DNA of 64,000 bases from Paenibacillus humicola (GTDB taxonomy: Bacteria > Bacillota > Bacilli > Paenibacillales > Paenibacillaceae): positions 118,501 to 182,500 of the forward strand of contig NZ_JAQGPL010000001.1 in the NCBI RefSeq assembly GCF_028826105.1, read 5' to 3'. The notes beneath the pieces were generated by a model. That model had not been told where the DNA came from. It was given only the letters and a program-made list of their open reading frames with translations, and did no database searches. This document shows, piece by piece, positions 8,335-16,583 of this stretch (positions are counted from its first letter, which is position 1; every line of letters begins with the position of its first letter). The translations under genes were made by a program, and so were the position numbers.

Positions 8335-9067
8335 GAGCGCACACCTCCATAATACAGGAAGGCTTCTTCAATGCTGGCGCTGCCGGTTTTCTCCTTCAGC
8401 TCATCCGGCGTACCGACGGCGATGAGGAGGCCGTCCCGGATCATGCCGAGCCGGTGGCATTTTTGCCGGCTTCATCCATGACGTGGGTCGTGACCAGAAT
8501 GGTCGTGCCTTTCCGGCTCAGCGCCTCCAGCTCCTCCCAAATCGATTTGCGCAGTACGGGATCGATGCCGACGGTCGGCTCGTCGAGGATGAGCACTTCC
8601 GGTTCGTGAAGCAGTGCGATGGCAAGCGACAGCCGCCGTTTCATGCCGCCCGAATACGAGCTGACGGTACGCTTCAAATCGGGCCCCAGGTTGACGAGCT
8701 CCATCGCTTCCGATATCCGCCGGGTCAGCCCGGCGCCGCGAAGGCCAAACAGGGAGCCGAAAAACTCGAGATTTTCTTTGGCCGTCAGCTCCGTATACAG
8801 CGCGTCGGACTGGGCCATATAACCGATCCGGGTCATCGCGTCCAGCTTCGGCATCCGGATGCCGAGCACGTCGATCCGCCCGCCGGTCGCTTCGTCGATG
8901 CCGGCGATCATTTTGACGAGCGTCGTTTTGCCGGCGCCGGACGGGCCGAGCAGGCCGAAAATTTCGTTTTTGCCGATCGTCAGGCTGATGTCGCGGACAA
9001 CGGCGCGGCCGTCGAATTGGCGGGTAACATTCGCGGCTTCAATGCAGACCGGGTGAAAATGGGCCAT
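8331..9067 (-). pseudogene. ABC exporter ATPase, frameshifted near the 3' end
   Basis: The first frame encodes 208 residues: Walker A GPSGAGKTT, Q-loop YMAQSDALY, signature YSGGMKRR, Walker B VLILDEPTVGID and the H-loop VTTHVMDEA, then it runs into a stop. Just after DEAGK, in a run of five As (minus strand; 8460-8464), the conserved continuation KCHRLGMIRDGLLIAVGTP resumes in another frame and reads to a TGA overlapping the permease ATG. The whole span is 737 bases, two more than a multiple of three, so removing two As gives a normal 244-residue protein. Possible causes are mutation, sequencing error in the A-run, or slippage. All catalytic motifs precede the break, so a truncated product might keep partial function. 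The start follows GGGAGGGG. Confidence 0.85.
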
Positions 9068-9095
9068 TCTTTTCCCCTCCCTTTATAAAAAAAGC

Positions 9096-9107
9096 GAGTG
9101 ATTACTC
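9096..9107. promoter_or_regulatory. Candidate repressor operator of the ABC exporter genes
   Basis: The imperfect palindrome GAGTGATTACTC, of the kind seen at TetR-family and similar repressor sites, lies just downstream of the predicted minus-strand promoter and before the ATPase start. No matching regulator gene is in the window. Confidence 0.5.
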
Positions 9108-9125
9108 ACAACTGTTCCCGGTTTT

Positions 9126-9155
9126 ACTATATGCGCTGGCTGTCGGTCGAGTCAA
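9126..9155 (-). promoter_or_regulatory. Promoter of the ABC exporter genes
   Basis: Reading leftward: TTGACT (9150-9155), an 18-base spacer and TATAGT (9126-9131). Confidence 0.65.
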
Positions 9156-9200
9156 GGGGTTATTCGTGCCCTTTTTTCTGCCGGACGACTGAAAACCAAA

Positions 9201-9231
9201 TTGACCTTTTCGCGCGGCGCCGTGTTATAAT
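9201..9231 (+). promoter_or_regulatory. Promoter of the MFS gene
   Basis: TTGACC (9201-9206) and a perfect TATAAT (9226-9231), with a slightly long 19-base spacer, 25 bases before the ATG. Confidence 0.65.
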
Positions 9232-9256
9232 GGGGGGCTGAGAGGAGCGTCGTTAC

Positions 9257-10477
9257 ATGCGAAAACTGGTTATCCTCGGCTGCCTGTCCTACCTGGTCAT
9301 CGGGCTCGGCCACGTCGCCGTCGGCTCGGTCATGGAGCAGCTGGTGTTGAAATATCGTTTGGATTATGCCGGGGGAGGCCAGCTGATCACGAACCAGTTC
9401 CTCGGATTTCTGGCCGGGGTGCTGCTCGCGCCTTGGCTGGCTCGCAAATTGGGGCGCCGCAATGCGGTCCGGCTGTCGCTGATCAGCTTCGCAGCCGCCG
9501 AAATCGGCTATGCGTTCGAGCCGGCTTGGGGGCTCATGCTCATGCTGGCGCTGCTGGCGGGCTTCGGCTTCGGAATGGGCGAAGCGTGCATCGGCGCGCT
9601 GATCATCGAGCTGATCGAGGAGCGCAAGGCAACCGCGATGAGCCTGCTTGAAGTGTTTTTCGGAGTCGGGGCGCTGGCGCTTCCCGCCGCGGCGGCTTGG
9701 CTGATCGCGCTGGGGTATTGGCGGTGGACCTTCGGCATCGTCGCCTCGGTTGCCGGCATCGTGCTGCTGCTGTGGCTGTTTATGCCGCTCGGCCAGGCGG
9801 GGCCGCACTTGAGGCGGCAGCCCGCGAAGCAAGGCTCGGCCGGCGCCCGGGCACCGGCCGCAGGCTATAAGCGGGCGGACGCGCCGCTGCTGCTGCTCGG
9901 CGCGCTGTTCTTCGCCGTCTATGTCGGCGTCGAGATGAGCTTCGGCAATTATTTGCCCGCTATTTTGGGGCGGACGGCGGCCATGAGCGAGACGGAGGCG
10001 ACGGTCAGCCTCAGCCTGTTCTGGGCGGCCATGTCGTTTGGCCGCCTGTTTATCGGACGGGTGACGAGGCGCACCGGTTACCGGAATTTCCTGACGGTCT
10101 GCTGCGCTTGCTCGGCCGCGGGCTTCGTCCTGCTGACGCTGATGAACGGCGAGGCCGGGGCAACCGGTACGATTATGTTTACCGGCTTGTCGATGGCCGG
10201 CATATTTGCCATGGGCCTGCTGTATATGAACGAGGCGTTCCCGGACCGGATCGACCGGACGACCAGCCTGATGATTGCCTGCGGCGGGGTCGGCGGCGCG
10301 CTGCTCCCGAAAATAACGGGCTGGATGCTGGACCGTTTCAATGCCGTCTATGCCATCTGGGGATTCGCCGCCTGCGCGCTGCTGCTGCTCGCATTGATGG
10401 GTCTCATTTCTCGTGCACGCGGACGCCGAGGTCTGCCCGGAACGGCGCTCGCCGAAATGCAGCAGCTTCATCACTGA
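9257..10477 (+). CDS. MFS transporter
   Basis: A 406-residue membrane carrier of the major facilitator superfamily with about twelve hydrophobic helices. Motif A is recognisable in the loop after helix 2 (GVLLAPWLARKLGRRNAVRL), and a charged central loop around residues 190-215 separates the halves. The overall look (GEACIGALIIELIEERKATAMSLLEVFFGVGAL) is closest to the FucP/YfkF-like sugar and efflux carriers. The ATG follows GAGAGGAG. It stands alone, divergent from the ABC exporter. Substrate and direction of transport cannot be told from sequence. Confidence 0.88.
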   Translation: MRKLVILGCLSYLVIGLGHVAVGSVMEQLVLKYRLDYAGGGQLITNQFLGFLAGVLLAPWLARKLGRRNAVRLSLISFAAAEIGYAFEPAWGLMLMLALLAGFGFGMGEACIGALIIELIEERKATAMSLLEVFFGVGALALPAAAAWLIALGYWRWTFGIVASVAGIVLLLWLFMPLGQAGPHLRRQPAKQGSAGARAPAAGYKRADAPLLLLGALFFAVYVGVEMSFGNYLPAILGRTAAMSETEATVSLSLFWAAMSFGRLFIGRVTRRTGYRNFLTVCCACSAAGFVLLTLMNGEAGATGTIMFTGLSMAGIFAMGLLYMNEAFPDRIDRTTSLMIACGGVGGALLPKITGWMLDRFNAVYAIWGFAACALLLLALMGLISRARGRRGLPGTALAEMQQLHH

Positions 10478-10551
10478 CTTTCCTGACCGTTTCTGACAGG
10501 GGAAAAGGGTTATAATAAACGGTAGAAACCCGTTTCATGGAGGGACCGTTG

Positions 10552-10980
10552 ATGGAGTGGAACTACTACAACACGTTCATTACCGTTTCCGAGGATTGTC
10601 CGGCCGAGTTCGGCACGGTGCCGTCCGACAGGAAGAGCGGAAAAACGAAGCCGGGCATCGAATACGAGCTGCTGGCCGGCCGCCCTTACACGTTTACGCA
10701 GGAGGAGCTTCTGTACGAGGTCTATCTCCGGCACAAGGAGGTGCCGGAGGAGGAGCTCTCGGCTCGCGGGGAGCAGATCCGGGAGGCGTTTTATCGGAAG
10801 CCGCAGCCCTGCCTGCGGGCGTCGATGCTGCCCAAGAAGTACGGCTGGGGCCTTCATTTCGACGCGGAGGGGAAAATTGCGCTTTATCCGAGGGAATCCC
10901 CCGAGTATTGGAGCTTCACGGACGGCTCGAGGGGAAGCATAAGGCTGCTGGCTGCGATGCGCAACAGCAGGAAAAAGTAA
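10552..10980 (+). CDS. DUF6157 family protein
   Basis: A 142-residue soluble protein of unknown function matching the DUF6157 pattern: an N-terminal NYYNTFITVSEDCPAEFGTV segment, then KPGIEYELLAGRPYTFTQEELL and a C-terminal LPKKYGWGLHFDAEGKIALYP. The start at 10552 follows GGAGGG; an upstream in-frame ATG at 10537 precedes that site and is not used. A TATAAT at 10511-10516 probably belongs to its promoter. It shares a bidirectional terminator with the convergent DHA2 gene and has no obvious functional partner. Confidence 0.8.
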   Translation: MEWNYYNTFITVSEDCPAEFGTVPSDRKSGKTKPGIEYELLAGRPYTFTQEELLYEVYLRHKEVPEEELSARGEQIREAFYRKPQPCLRASMLPKKYGWGLHFDAEGKIALYPRESPEYWSFTDGSRGSIRLLAAMRNSRKK

Positions 10981-11001
10981 GACGCCGCCCAAGCGGTCAT
11001 G

Positions 11002-11051
11002 AAAACAAGCCTGCAACGCCGTAGTGAAGATGGCGATGCAGGCTTGTTTTT
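11002..11051. terminator. Bidirectional terminator
   Basis: ACAAGCCTGCA (11005-11015) pairs with TGCAGGCTTGT (11038-11048), flanked by A and T runs on both sides. It serves the DUF6157 gene rightward and the DHA2 exporter leftward. Confidence 0.85.
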
Positions 11052-11064
11052 GCAATTCCGGCGG

Positions 11065-12627
11065 TTAATGCGATGCGGCGTATGCTTCCGCTTCGGCAGC
11101 CGGGTCCAGCTTCTCCTTGCTCATGAAGAAGGATGCGGCGAGCGCCAGCACGCCCGGAATGAGGCTGAGCGCGAAGGTGAAGGCGATGGACGAGGCCAGT
11201 CCTTCCGTGATTTTGTCCAGCACCGGTGCCGGAATATGGGACCGGGTCGCCGGTTCCAGCAGCGCATGCGGATCGCTGAAATCGATGCCCTGCGGAGGTG
11301 CGGCCGTCTGCCCCCCGCCTCCTCCTGCGCCTCCCCCGCCTGCGCCGGTAAACGCGTTCGTCAGGTTGCGCGTCAGCGCGTGGCTTTGAATGATGCCGAA
11401 AATCGTAATGCCGAGCGTCATCCCGAGCGAGCGCAGAAAGTTCAGCGTCGAGCTGGCCGCTCCGCGCCGCCGCGGCGGGAATGAATGAATCGCGGCGTTG
11501 CTCAGCACCGAGAACGAGGCGCCGATGCCAAGGCCGACGAGAACCATATAGACGGTAACGGCCAGGCGGGTCGAGCCGGATGTTAGGGTCGCCAGCAGCA
11601 CGATCCCGATTACGAGAACGGCCAGCGTCGGAATCATGATCGACCGGTACGGCATTTTGTTCATCAGGAAGCCGCCCATCGTCGCCGTCACGACGGAGCC
11701 CAGCATCATCGGCAGCAGCACGAGGCCGGAATTCGTCGCCGTTCCGCCGAGGACGCCTTGAATGAAAATCGGGATGTACACGGACGCGGTAATGAATGCC
11801 GCGCCGCTCAGCATGGCGATGACGTTGCTGGACGCGTACAGGCGCCCCTTGAACATGCCGAACGAAATGATCGGCTCTTCAGCCCGCGTCTCGGCGAACA
11901 GGAACAGGACGGCGAGCGCGGCGAAGCCTGCGAACAGCCCCAGGATTTGCGCGGAATCCCACGCAAACTGCTTGCCGCCCAGCTCGAGCGCGAACATCAG
12001 GCAGACGATCGCCCCGATCAGGGTGAACGCGCCCCACCAGTCGATGCGCTGCGCCGAATGGACCGGCGACTCCTTGTAGAAGAAGGCGATCATGACGAAG
12101 GCGATCAGGCCGAGCGGCAGGTTGATGTAGAAAATCCATTCCCACCGGATGTAATCGGTAATATACGCTCCGAGCAGCGGCCCGAATATGCTCGACATGC
12201 CGAAGACGGCGCCGAACAGGCCGCCGAGCTTGCCGCGCTGCTCCACAGGCACGGCGTCGAACATGATCGTAAACGCGATCGGCACCAGCGCGCCGCCGCC
12301 GATGCCCTGAACGGCGCGGTAAATGCTCAGCTCGACGATGGAATGAGCGGTGCCGCACAGGACGGACCCGAGCATAAACATCAGCGCGCCGAAGACGAAA
12401 AACCGTTTGCGGCCGTACATATCGGACAGCTTGCCGAAAATCGGCATGCCGGCCATTTCGGCGACCATATAAGCGGAGGTCACCCAGACGAATTTGTCCA
12501 GCCCCCCGAGTTCGCCTACGATCGTACCCATGGCGGTCGCAACGATCGTGTTGTCCATCGAGGCCATCAGAATGGCGAGCAGCAGCCCTGCCACGACGAC
12601 TCCGGTTTTATTTTGCGGTTTGCTCAT
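11065..12627 (-). CDS. DHA2 family (EmrB/QacA-like) drug:H+ antiporter
   Basis: A 520-residue 14-helix MFS exporter. The N-terminus reads GLLLAILMASMDNTIVATAM, the DHA2 motif with the membrane Asp, followed by motif A PIFGKLSDMYGRKRFF and motif C-type GPLLGAYITDYIRWEWIFYINLP. Near residues 425-445 there is a low-complexity Gly-rich loop (TGAGGGGAGGGGG) not seen in the paralogue at 21656. It exports hydrophobic drugs or toxic metabolites by analogy. The promoter is at 12687-12715. No regulator gene adjoins it. Confidence 0.92.
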   Translation of the reverse strand: MSKPQNKTGVVVAGLLLAILMASMDNTIVATAMGTIVGELGGLDKFVWVTSAYMVAEMAGMPIFGKLSDMYGRKRFFVFGALMFMLGSVLCGTAHSIVELSIYRAVQGIGGGALVPIAFTIMFDAVPVEQRGKLGGLFGAVFGMSSIFGPLLGAYITDYIRWEWIFYINLPLGLIAFVMIAFFYKESPVHSAQRIDWWGAFTLIGAIVCLMFALELGGKQFAWDSAQILGLFAGFAALAVLFLFAETRAEEPIISFGMFKGRLYASSNVIAMLSGAAFITASVYIPIFIQGVLGGTATNSGLVLLPMMLGSVVTATMGGFLMNKMPYRSIMIPTLAVLVIGIVLLATLTSGSTRLAVTVYMVLVGLGIGASFSVLSNAAIHSFPPRRRGAASSTLNFLRSLGMTLGITIFGIIQSHALTRNLTNAFTGAGGGGAGGGGGQTAAPPQGIDFSDPHALLEPATRSHIPAPVLDKITEGLASSIAFTFALSLIPGVLALAASFFMSKEKLDPAAEAEAYAASH

Positions 12628-12686
12628 CGTACGTTTTCCTTTCCTCGCATGTTCGTTCCCCTCGAATTGTTCCCCTAATAATGTGC

Positions 12687-12715
12687 ACGATACTTGCTTT
12701 GCCGGTTAATGTCAA
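12687..12715 (-). promoter_or_regulatory. Promoter of the DHA2 exporter gene
   Basis: Reading leftward: a perfect TTGACA (12710-12715), 17 bases, TATCGT (12687-12692). This leaves a leader of about 55 bases before the ATG. Confidence 0.7.
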
Positions 12716-12988
12716 CCGGGTCCTTCCTAAAGATTTCGTAATCCGCCCCGCCGGGTCGAACCTCCGCCGGATGCCGTCTCCCGGGCCTTATACAAGGGGC
12801 CGTCTTACGATCCGACTATAGGATAACCGATACCGGTGACAACGGGGTGTCAGTGAATTTCCGCTTAACCAATCCTCCTGCCCGATCTGCCGGACATCCC
12901 GTTGGCTGTCGGTCTGAGACAGGGGGTGAACGGCGGGATATAATTCCGGAAGGAATGGGAAAGTGAAGGCCCGGAGCTCTATAACCGG
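12716..12988. other. Intergenic stretch without a recognised gene
   Basis: About 270 bases between the DHA2 promoter and the end of the VanZ-RDD gene. The open frames across it are extensions of overlapping frames. I see no terminator with a clear T-run, no RNA gene and no repeat here. Confidence 0.5.
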
Positions 12989-14065
12989 TCAAGTAATGGT
13001 GTGGGAGGTGCCGCTTTTCTCCTCGTAAAAGAGCTTTTTGTTCCGGTTGAACAGCCGGGTCAGCAAATGCACGGCAAACCAAGCGTCGACGGCAAACAGG
13101 AAGATGGCGTAAGGGAGCGTCAGGATCGGCGGAAGCGAGCGAAAGTCCGGATCGGCGAAGACGATCTGGATGCCGCCGAGGAACAGGTAGAGAAGCCCGC
13201 CGCGGATTGCCAGCTCGCGCAGAGAAGGCCGGCCTTCCCTGCCTGCGATGCGGATGCGGACCGCCCACTTGCCGAAGGTTCGGCCGCCGGTTGCGTAAGG
13301 GAGGACGATGAAATAAAACGCCGCCCATACAAAATAGGACGAGACGTGCAGGAATACGCCCGACAGCCCCATGGCCGGCAGCAAAATCGCTCCGTCCAGG
13401 AACAAGGCGACGGAGCGGCGGGTATAGCTGACGCGTTTGCGCTTCAGATCCACCTTTTCGTCCAGCCGGTCGATGCGGGGAAGCCGCGCGGACAGCCATT
13501 CGGCGATGACGAAGCCGAGCATGCCGCCTGACGTATTGAGCAGCAGGTCGTCGACGTCGAACAGCCGGTACGGATAATCGAATAAGCCGTAGATGCCGGT
13601 TACCTGCGTCACCTCGAAGAACAGCGAGAGCCCAAACGAGCACAGCAGGCATGCCACCCATCCGGCGCGGAAGTAATAGCGCAGAAACAGGCCGAACGGC
13701 ACGAGCAGCCAAATATTGAACATGGCCTGCAGAAACGCCCGTTCCCGGAACAGGTGGAGATAGGTGGAGGGCCGGCTCGGGACAACGCTCGTCTCCCGCA
13801 AAATGTCCTGGATAAAATCGAGCGGAATCCACTGCGCGTAAGCCTCGGGCGGCTGATTGTGGCGCGAGACCGGGAAAGGAAGCACGATCAGGAACAGCGC
13901 GTTCAGCAGGTAAAGCAAAAACAAGTACAGGACAACGGCTCTGAGCTTGTTAATATATCCGTGCCGGCGGTACTGCACGATCAGGAAAGGCAGCGTAAAC
14001 AGCAGCGCGGCCCCGGGAAAAACAAGAAACGCATATGAAATCGGAAACAAATAGGATTCGAACAT
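12989..14065 (-). CDS. VanZ-like and RDD domain fusion membrane protein
   Basis: A 358-residue membrane protein with two known modules. Residues 1 to about 195 are VanZ-like (LNALFLIVLPFP, IPLDFIQDI, NIWLLVPFGLFLRYYF, SLFFEVTQVTGIYGLFDYP, DVDDLLLNTSGGMLGF). From about 210 on there is an RDD domain (RRSVALFLDGAILLPAMG, YFIVLPYATGGRTFGKWAVRIRI). VanZ relatives modestly raise resistance to teicoplanin and other lipoglycopeptides; RDD domains are membrane modules of uncertain, sometimes ion-transport, function. The ATG at 14065 is preferred because AGGTG lies six bases before it; a GTG nine bases upstream overlaps that site. It is monocistronic. Confidence 0.85.
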   Translation of the reverse strand: MFESYLFPISYAFLVFPGAALLFTLPFLIVQYRRHGYINKLRAVVLYLFLLYLLNALFLIVLPFPVSRHNQPPEAYAQWIPLDFIQDILRETSVVPSRPSTYLHLFRERAFLQAMFNIWLLVPFGLFLRYYFRAGWVACLLCSFGLSLFFEVTQVTGIYGLFDYPYRLFDVDDLLLNTSGGMLGFVIAEWLSARLPRIDRLDEKVDLKRKRVSYTRRSVALFLDGAILLPAMGLSGVFLHVSSYFVWAAFYFIVLPYATGGRTFGKWAVRIRIAGREGRPSLRELAIRGGLLYLFLGGIQIVFADPDFRSLPPILTLPYAIFLFAVDAWFAVHLLTRLFNRNKKLFYEEKSGTSHTIT

Positions 14066-14321
14066 CGCCTGCACCTGCCGGTTTGGTGGATTCGGGCACC
14101 TGAACCTTCGCCCGGCGTAAAAAGCATATTCCAGTATTACCCGCCGAACGTGCGGGGAAACATGCGTCTTCTTTTCGCGGCGGGTATGGTACAGGATATG
14201 ACGATCGTTCGGGGAATAAAGCTTTGGGGAAAATGCAAAGGCTGCGAAGCGAAAAATTCGCCTCGGCGTCTCTCACGGACGCGCGCGCGATCTTCACTCC
14301 CGCAGCCTGCGCGGCGATCGG

Positions 14322-14624
14322 TTACAGCATGTAATCGATTTCCAGAAACTTCGTCACTTCGGTTTTCCACCGTTCCTCCACGAACTTGACGTGGTTCGGG
14401 TGGGCGTTATACGCCTCGTACTCCGCCTGATTCGCGAATTCCATCGAGAAGCCGAAATGATATTCGTTCTTCGGGCTGACCTGCCGGAAGACGCGGAAGT
14501 TTTTGACGACCGGGATGGCCGTCAGCGTGCGGCGGCCTTCCTCGAGAAATTCCCGCTCCTCCGCCGAGCCCTGCTCGTGCTTCAGGCTGAAAATGACCGA
14601 ATGCTGAATCCACTCCATGGACAT
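14322..14624 (-). CDS. Dabb (stress-responsive A/B barrel) family protein
   Basis: A 100-residue protein with the Dabb fold pattern: IQHSVIFSLKHEQGSAEEREFLEEG, a central VKNFRVFRQVSPKNEYHFGFSMEF, and AYNAHPNHVKFVEERW near the end. These small ferredoxin-like dimers are stress-linked or polyketide-cyclase-like; the role here is unknown. The ATG at 14624 follows GGAGAGGAG; a longer reading starts at a TTG before that site. It stands alone between the VanZ-RDD gene and the heparinase gene. Confidence 0.82.
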   Translation of the reverse strand: MSMEWIQHSVIFSLKHEQGSAEEREFLEEGRRTLTAIPVVKNFRVFRQVSPKNEYHFGFSMEFANQAEYEAYNAHPNHVKFVEERWKTEVTKFLEIDYML

Positions 14625-14720
14625 ATCCGGGTTGCTCCTCTCCAATCAGATAAATGAAACCGATAAGCTCGTCTATAATATCACATGCGATCGTCGAAAA
14701 GCGGAGTGAAATTCCGTCCG

Positions 14721-16562
14721 CTACTCCTTGTCCTTCATCGTCAGTTCAAAAGATACGGCCACAGCCGCCTCCGCCTCGGGTTTGCGGACCGCCAGCTTTG
14801 TCAAATAGACTTCAAACGGCCTGCCGTCCGCGCCCGCGTGCGGAACCGCGGCGATTTCCGGCGCGAGCCGGCCGGCGTCGAAGCGGAGCGTCAGGCGGGC
14901 GCGTTCCGTTTCCCAGACGATGGCGGAACCGCCGTCCGGAGCGGGGCGGATCCGGCTGACGAAACGTTCCTCCCACGCGCCGGGGCCGCCGTCGAAGCGG
15001 TAAGCATCCTCCAGCGCCAGCCGGCACGCCTCGCCGCCGGCATCCCGATCCCAGCGGAAGGAGCGGACAAAGCGGGTCAGCCGCGCCTCTTTCGGGTAGG
15101 CGGAGGTCAGATCGAGGCGAAGCTCCGATCCGCCCGGCAGCTCGGCGGCATGCAGTACCTCTGCGCGGTGCGCGCGGCCCGCGGCCTGCTCGCAGCCGCC
15201 GGCAACCGGAACGGAGTGGCCGGCGGAGGCATTGTTCAGAATCGTGTACCGCTTGTCGCTGAAATAATCTTTCGTATACAGGCCGTGACCGAGGTCGGAC
15301 AAAATCGTCTCCCCGCCGGCATGGATGAGAAAATGGCCCAAATCGTTATGATTGTGCGGCTCGTCGTTATGGCCGCCTTTGGCGGAGAAAGCGGCGGCGG
15401 ACCCGCCGAGCTCCCTGCGGTCGATAAACCACGCCAGATCGGGAAGCGTCTGCAGCCCTTCGCCGCGGCGCGCCGCAAAGCGGGAACGGTCCGTCCAGAC
15501 GAGATTGCGGATGAACGGCGCCCACCGGTAGCAGTGGTCGTCATGAAAGTCCGGCAGCTTGAACGGCAGCGTGACGCTCCGGCCCGTCCGCTGCGCCAGC
15601 CGGCTGAGCAGTCCGGGGTGAAGGCTCGTCCGTTCCGCCGAGTCGGAATAGTTCGCGAAGACGCCTTCCGACAGGTGCGCCGTTTCGGGAAAGCGGGCGA
15701 TCGCCTTGATTTTACCTCCTGCCAGCAGGTCGATTGCGCCGCCGGTGCAGGCGTGCAGCAGGTCCGCGAAATAGACGTAATACCCGAAGCCGTACTCCCA
15801 GTAACCGACGCCTTCCGCGCAGCCGCCGTCCTCGCCGTAGCCGGACAGGAAATGGTCCATCGTGCGCAGCGACCGTTCCAGAAAGCGGACGAGCCGTTCC
15901 CGGTCCTCCATCAGGAGCAGCGCGGCCATACCGGCGCTGCCCGCGCATACCGCGGCCCAGTTGTGATCGGCGGTTTCCCAGCCGAAGGCGGGAAAAGGGC
16001 GCTCTTCGATCGGGCGGAGCACCCGCCGCATGATTTCGTCCCGCGCGCGCTCCGTCACGGCCGGGTCAAGCCGGTCCCCGAGCAGGTGCGCGATCTCGGC
16101 CAGCGCCTGCGTCGTTTCGGCGGCGAACAGGTCGACCGTCTGCGGCGGCGGAGGCGAGCCGGCGGCTTTGGACAGATGCGCCGGCAGGCACCAGGTATAT
16201 TCGTCGCAGATGTCCCATATCATGTCCTGCAGCGGCTCCGTCCACCGGCTCTCCCCGGTCGCCAGAGCGGCGGCGGCGAACGCCCGCAAGCGGCCCCGCC
16301 TGGCGAAATAAACCTGCTGGTACTGCAGACGGTCGCCCGTCGTCGCGAACAGGCGATACTGCGAAAACGCGAGCCGCGGCACGGGCTCGGCCGCATAACG
16401 CTCCGCGGCCGCGGCCGCTCCGGCCAGCAGGGGCTGCGCATCGGCATTGTCCTGTAAGGCGCGTCGGACTTGTTCCGCGCCGAGGAAGGGGAATACCCCG
16501 GAGCCGCGGGGCGGTCTCGAGCCCGCCGCCAGCGCGGCCCGAAGCTCGGCAAGATCCGGCAT
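14721..16562 (-). CDS. Heparinase II/III family protein
   Basis: A 613-residue protein with an all-alpha toroid N-terminal half and a C-terminal heparinase II/III-like beta domain (GGHNDEPHNHNDLGHFLIHAGG, LSDLGHGLYTKDYFSDKRYT, LNNASAGHSVPVAGG). The two His-rich stretches correspond to the catalytic and zinc region of PL12/PL21-type lyases. No signal peptide is visible, so it likely acts on imported uronate-containing oligosaccharides. The ATG at 16562 follows AAAAGGAG; the TTG three codons earlier is less likely. It starts 21 bases after the DUF2264 gene, so the two are co-transcribed. Substrate unknown. Confidence 0.85.
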   Translation of the reverse strand: MPDLAELRAALAAGSRPPRGSGVFPFLGAEQVRRALQDNADAQPLLAGAAAAAERYAAEPVPRLAFSQYRLFATTGDRLQYQQVYFARRGRLRAFAAAALATGESRWTEPLQDMIWDICDEYTWCLPAHLSKAAGSPPPPQTVDLFAAETTQALAEIAHLLGDRLDPAVTERARDEIMRRVLRPIEERPFPAFGWETADHNWAAVCAGSAGMAALLLMEDRERLVRFLERSLRTMDHFLSGYGEDGGCAEGVGYWEYGFGYYVYFADLLHACTGGAIDLLAGGKIKAIARFPETAHLSEGVFANYSDSAERTSLHPGLLSRLAQRTGRSVTLPFKLPDFHDDHCYRWAPFIRNLVWTDRSRFAARRGEGLQTLPDLAWFIDRRELGGSAAAFSAKGGHNDEPHNHNDLGHFLIHAGGETILSDLGHGLYTKDYFSDKRYTILNNASAGHSVPVAGGCEQAAGRAHRAEVLHAAELPGGSELRLDLTSAYPKEARLTRFVRSFRWDRDAGGEACRLALEDAYRFDGGPGAWEERFVSRIRPAPDGGSAIVWETERARLTLRFDAGRLAPEIAAVPHAGADGRPFEVYLTKLAVRKPEAEAAVAVSFELTMKDKE

Positions 16563-16583
16563 GCCGGTCAACTCCTTTTCGGT

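Noticed and set aside
8331..9067. Programmed -1 frameshift as the explanation of the broken ATPase gene
   Set aside because: A five-A run is not a strong slippery site and no stimulating structure or upstream ribosome-like site is evident; mutation or sequencing error is simpler, though not excluded.
12816..13832. Open frame extending past the VanZ-RDD stop in another frame
   Set aside because: Only a shadow of the VanZ-RDD gene; Arg/Pro-rich, no start signal.
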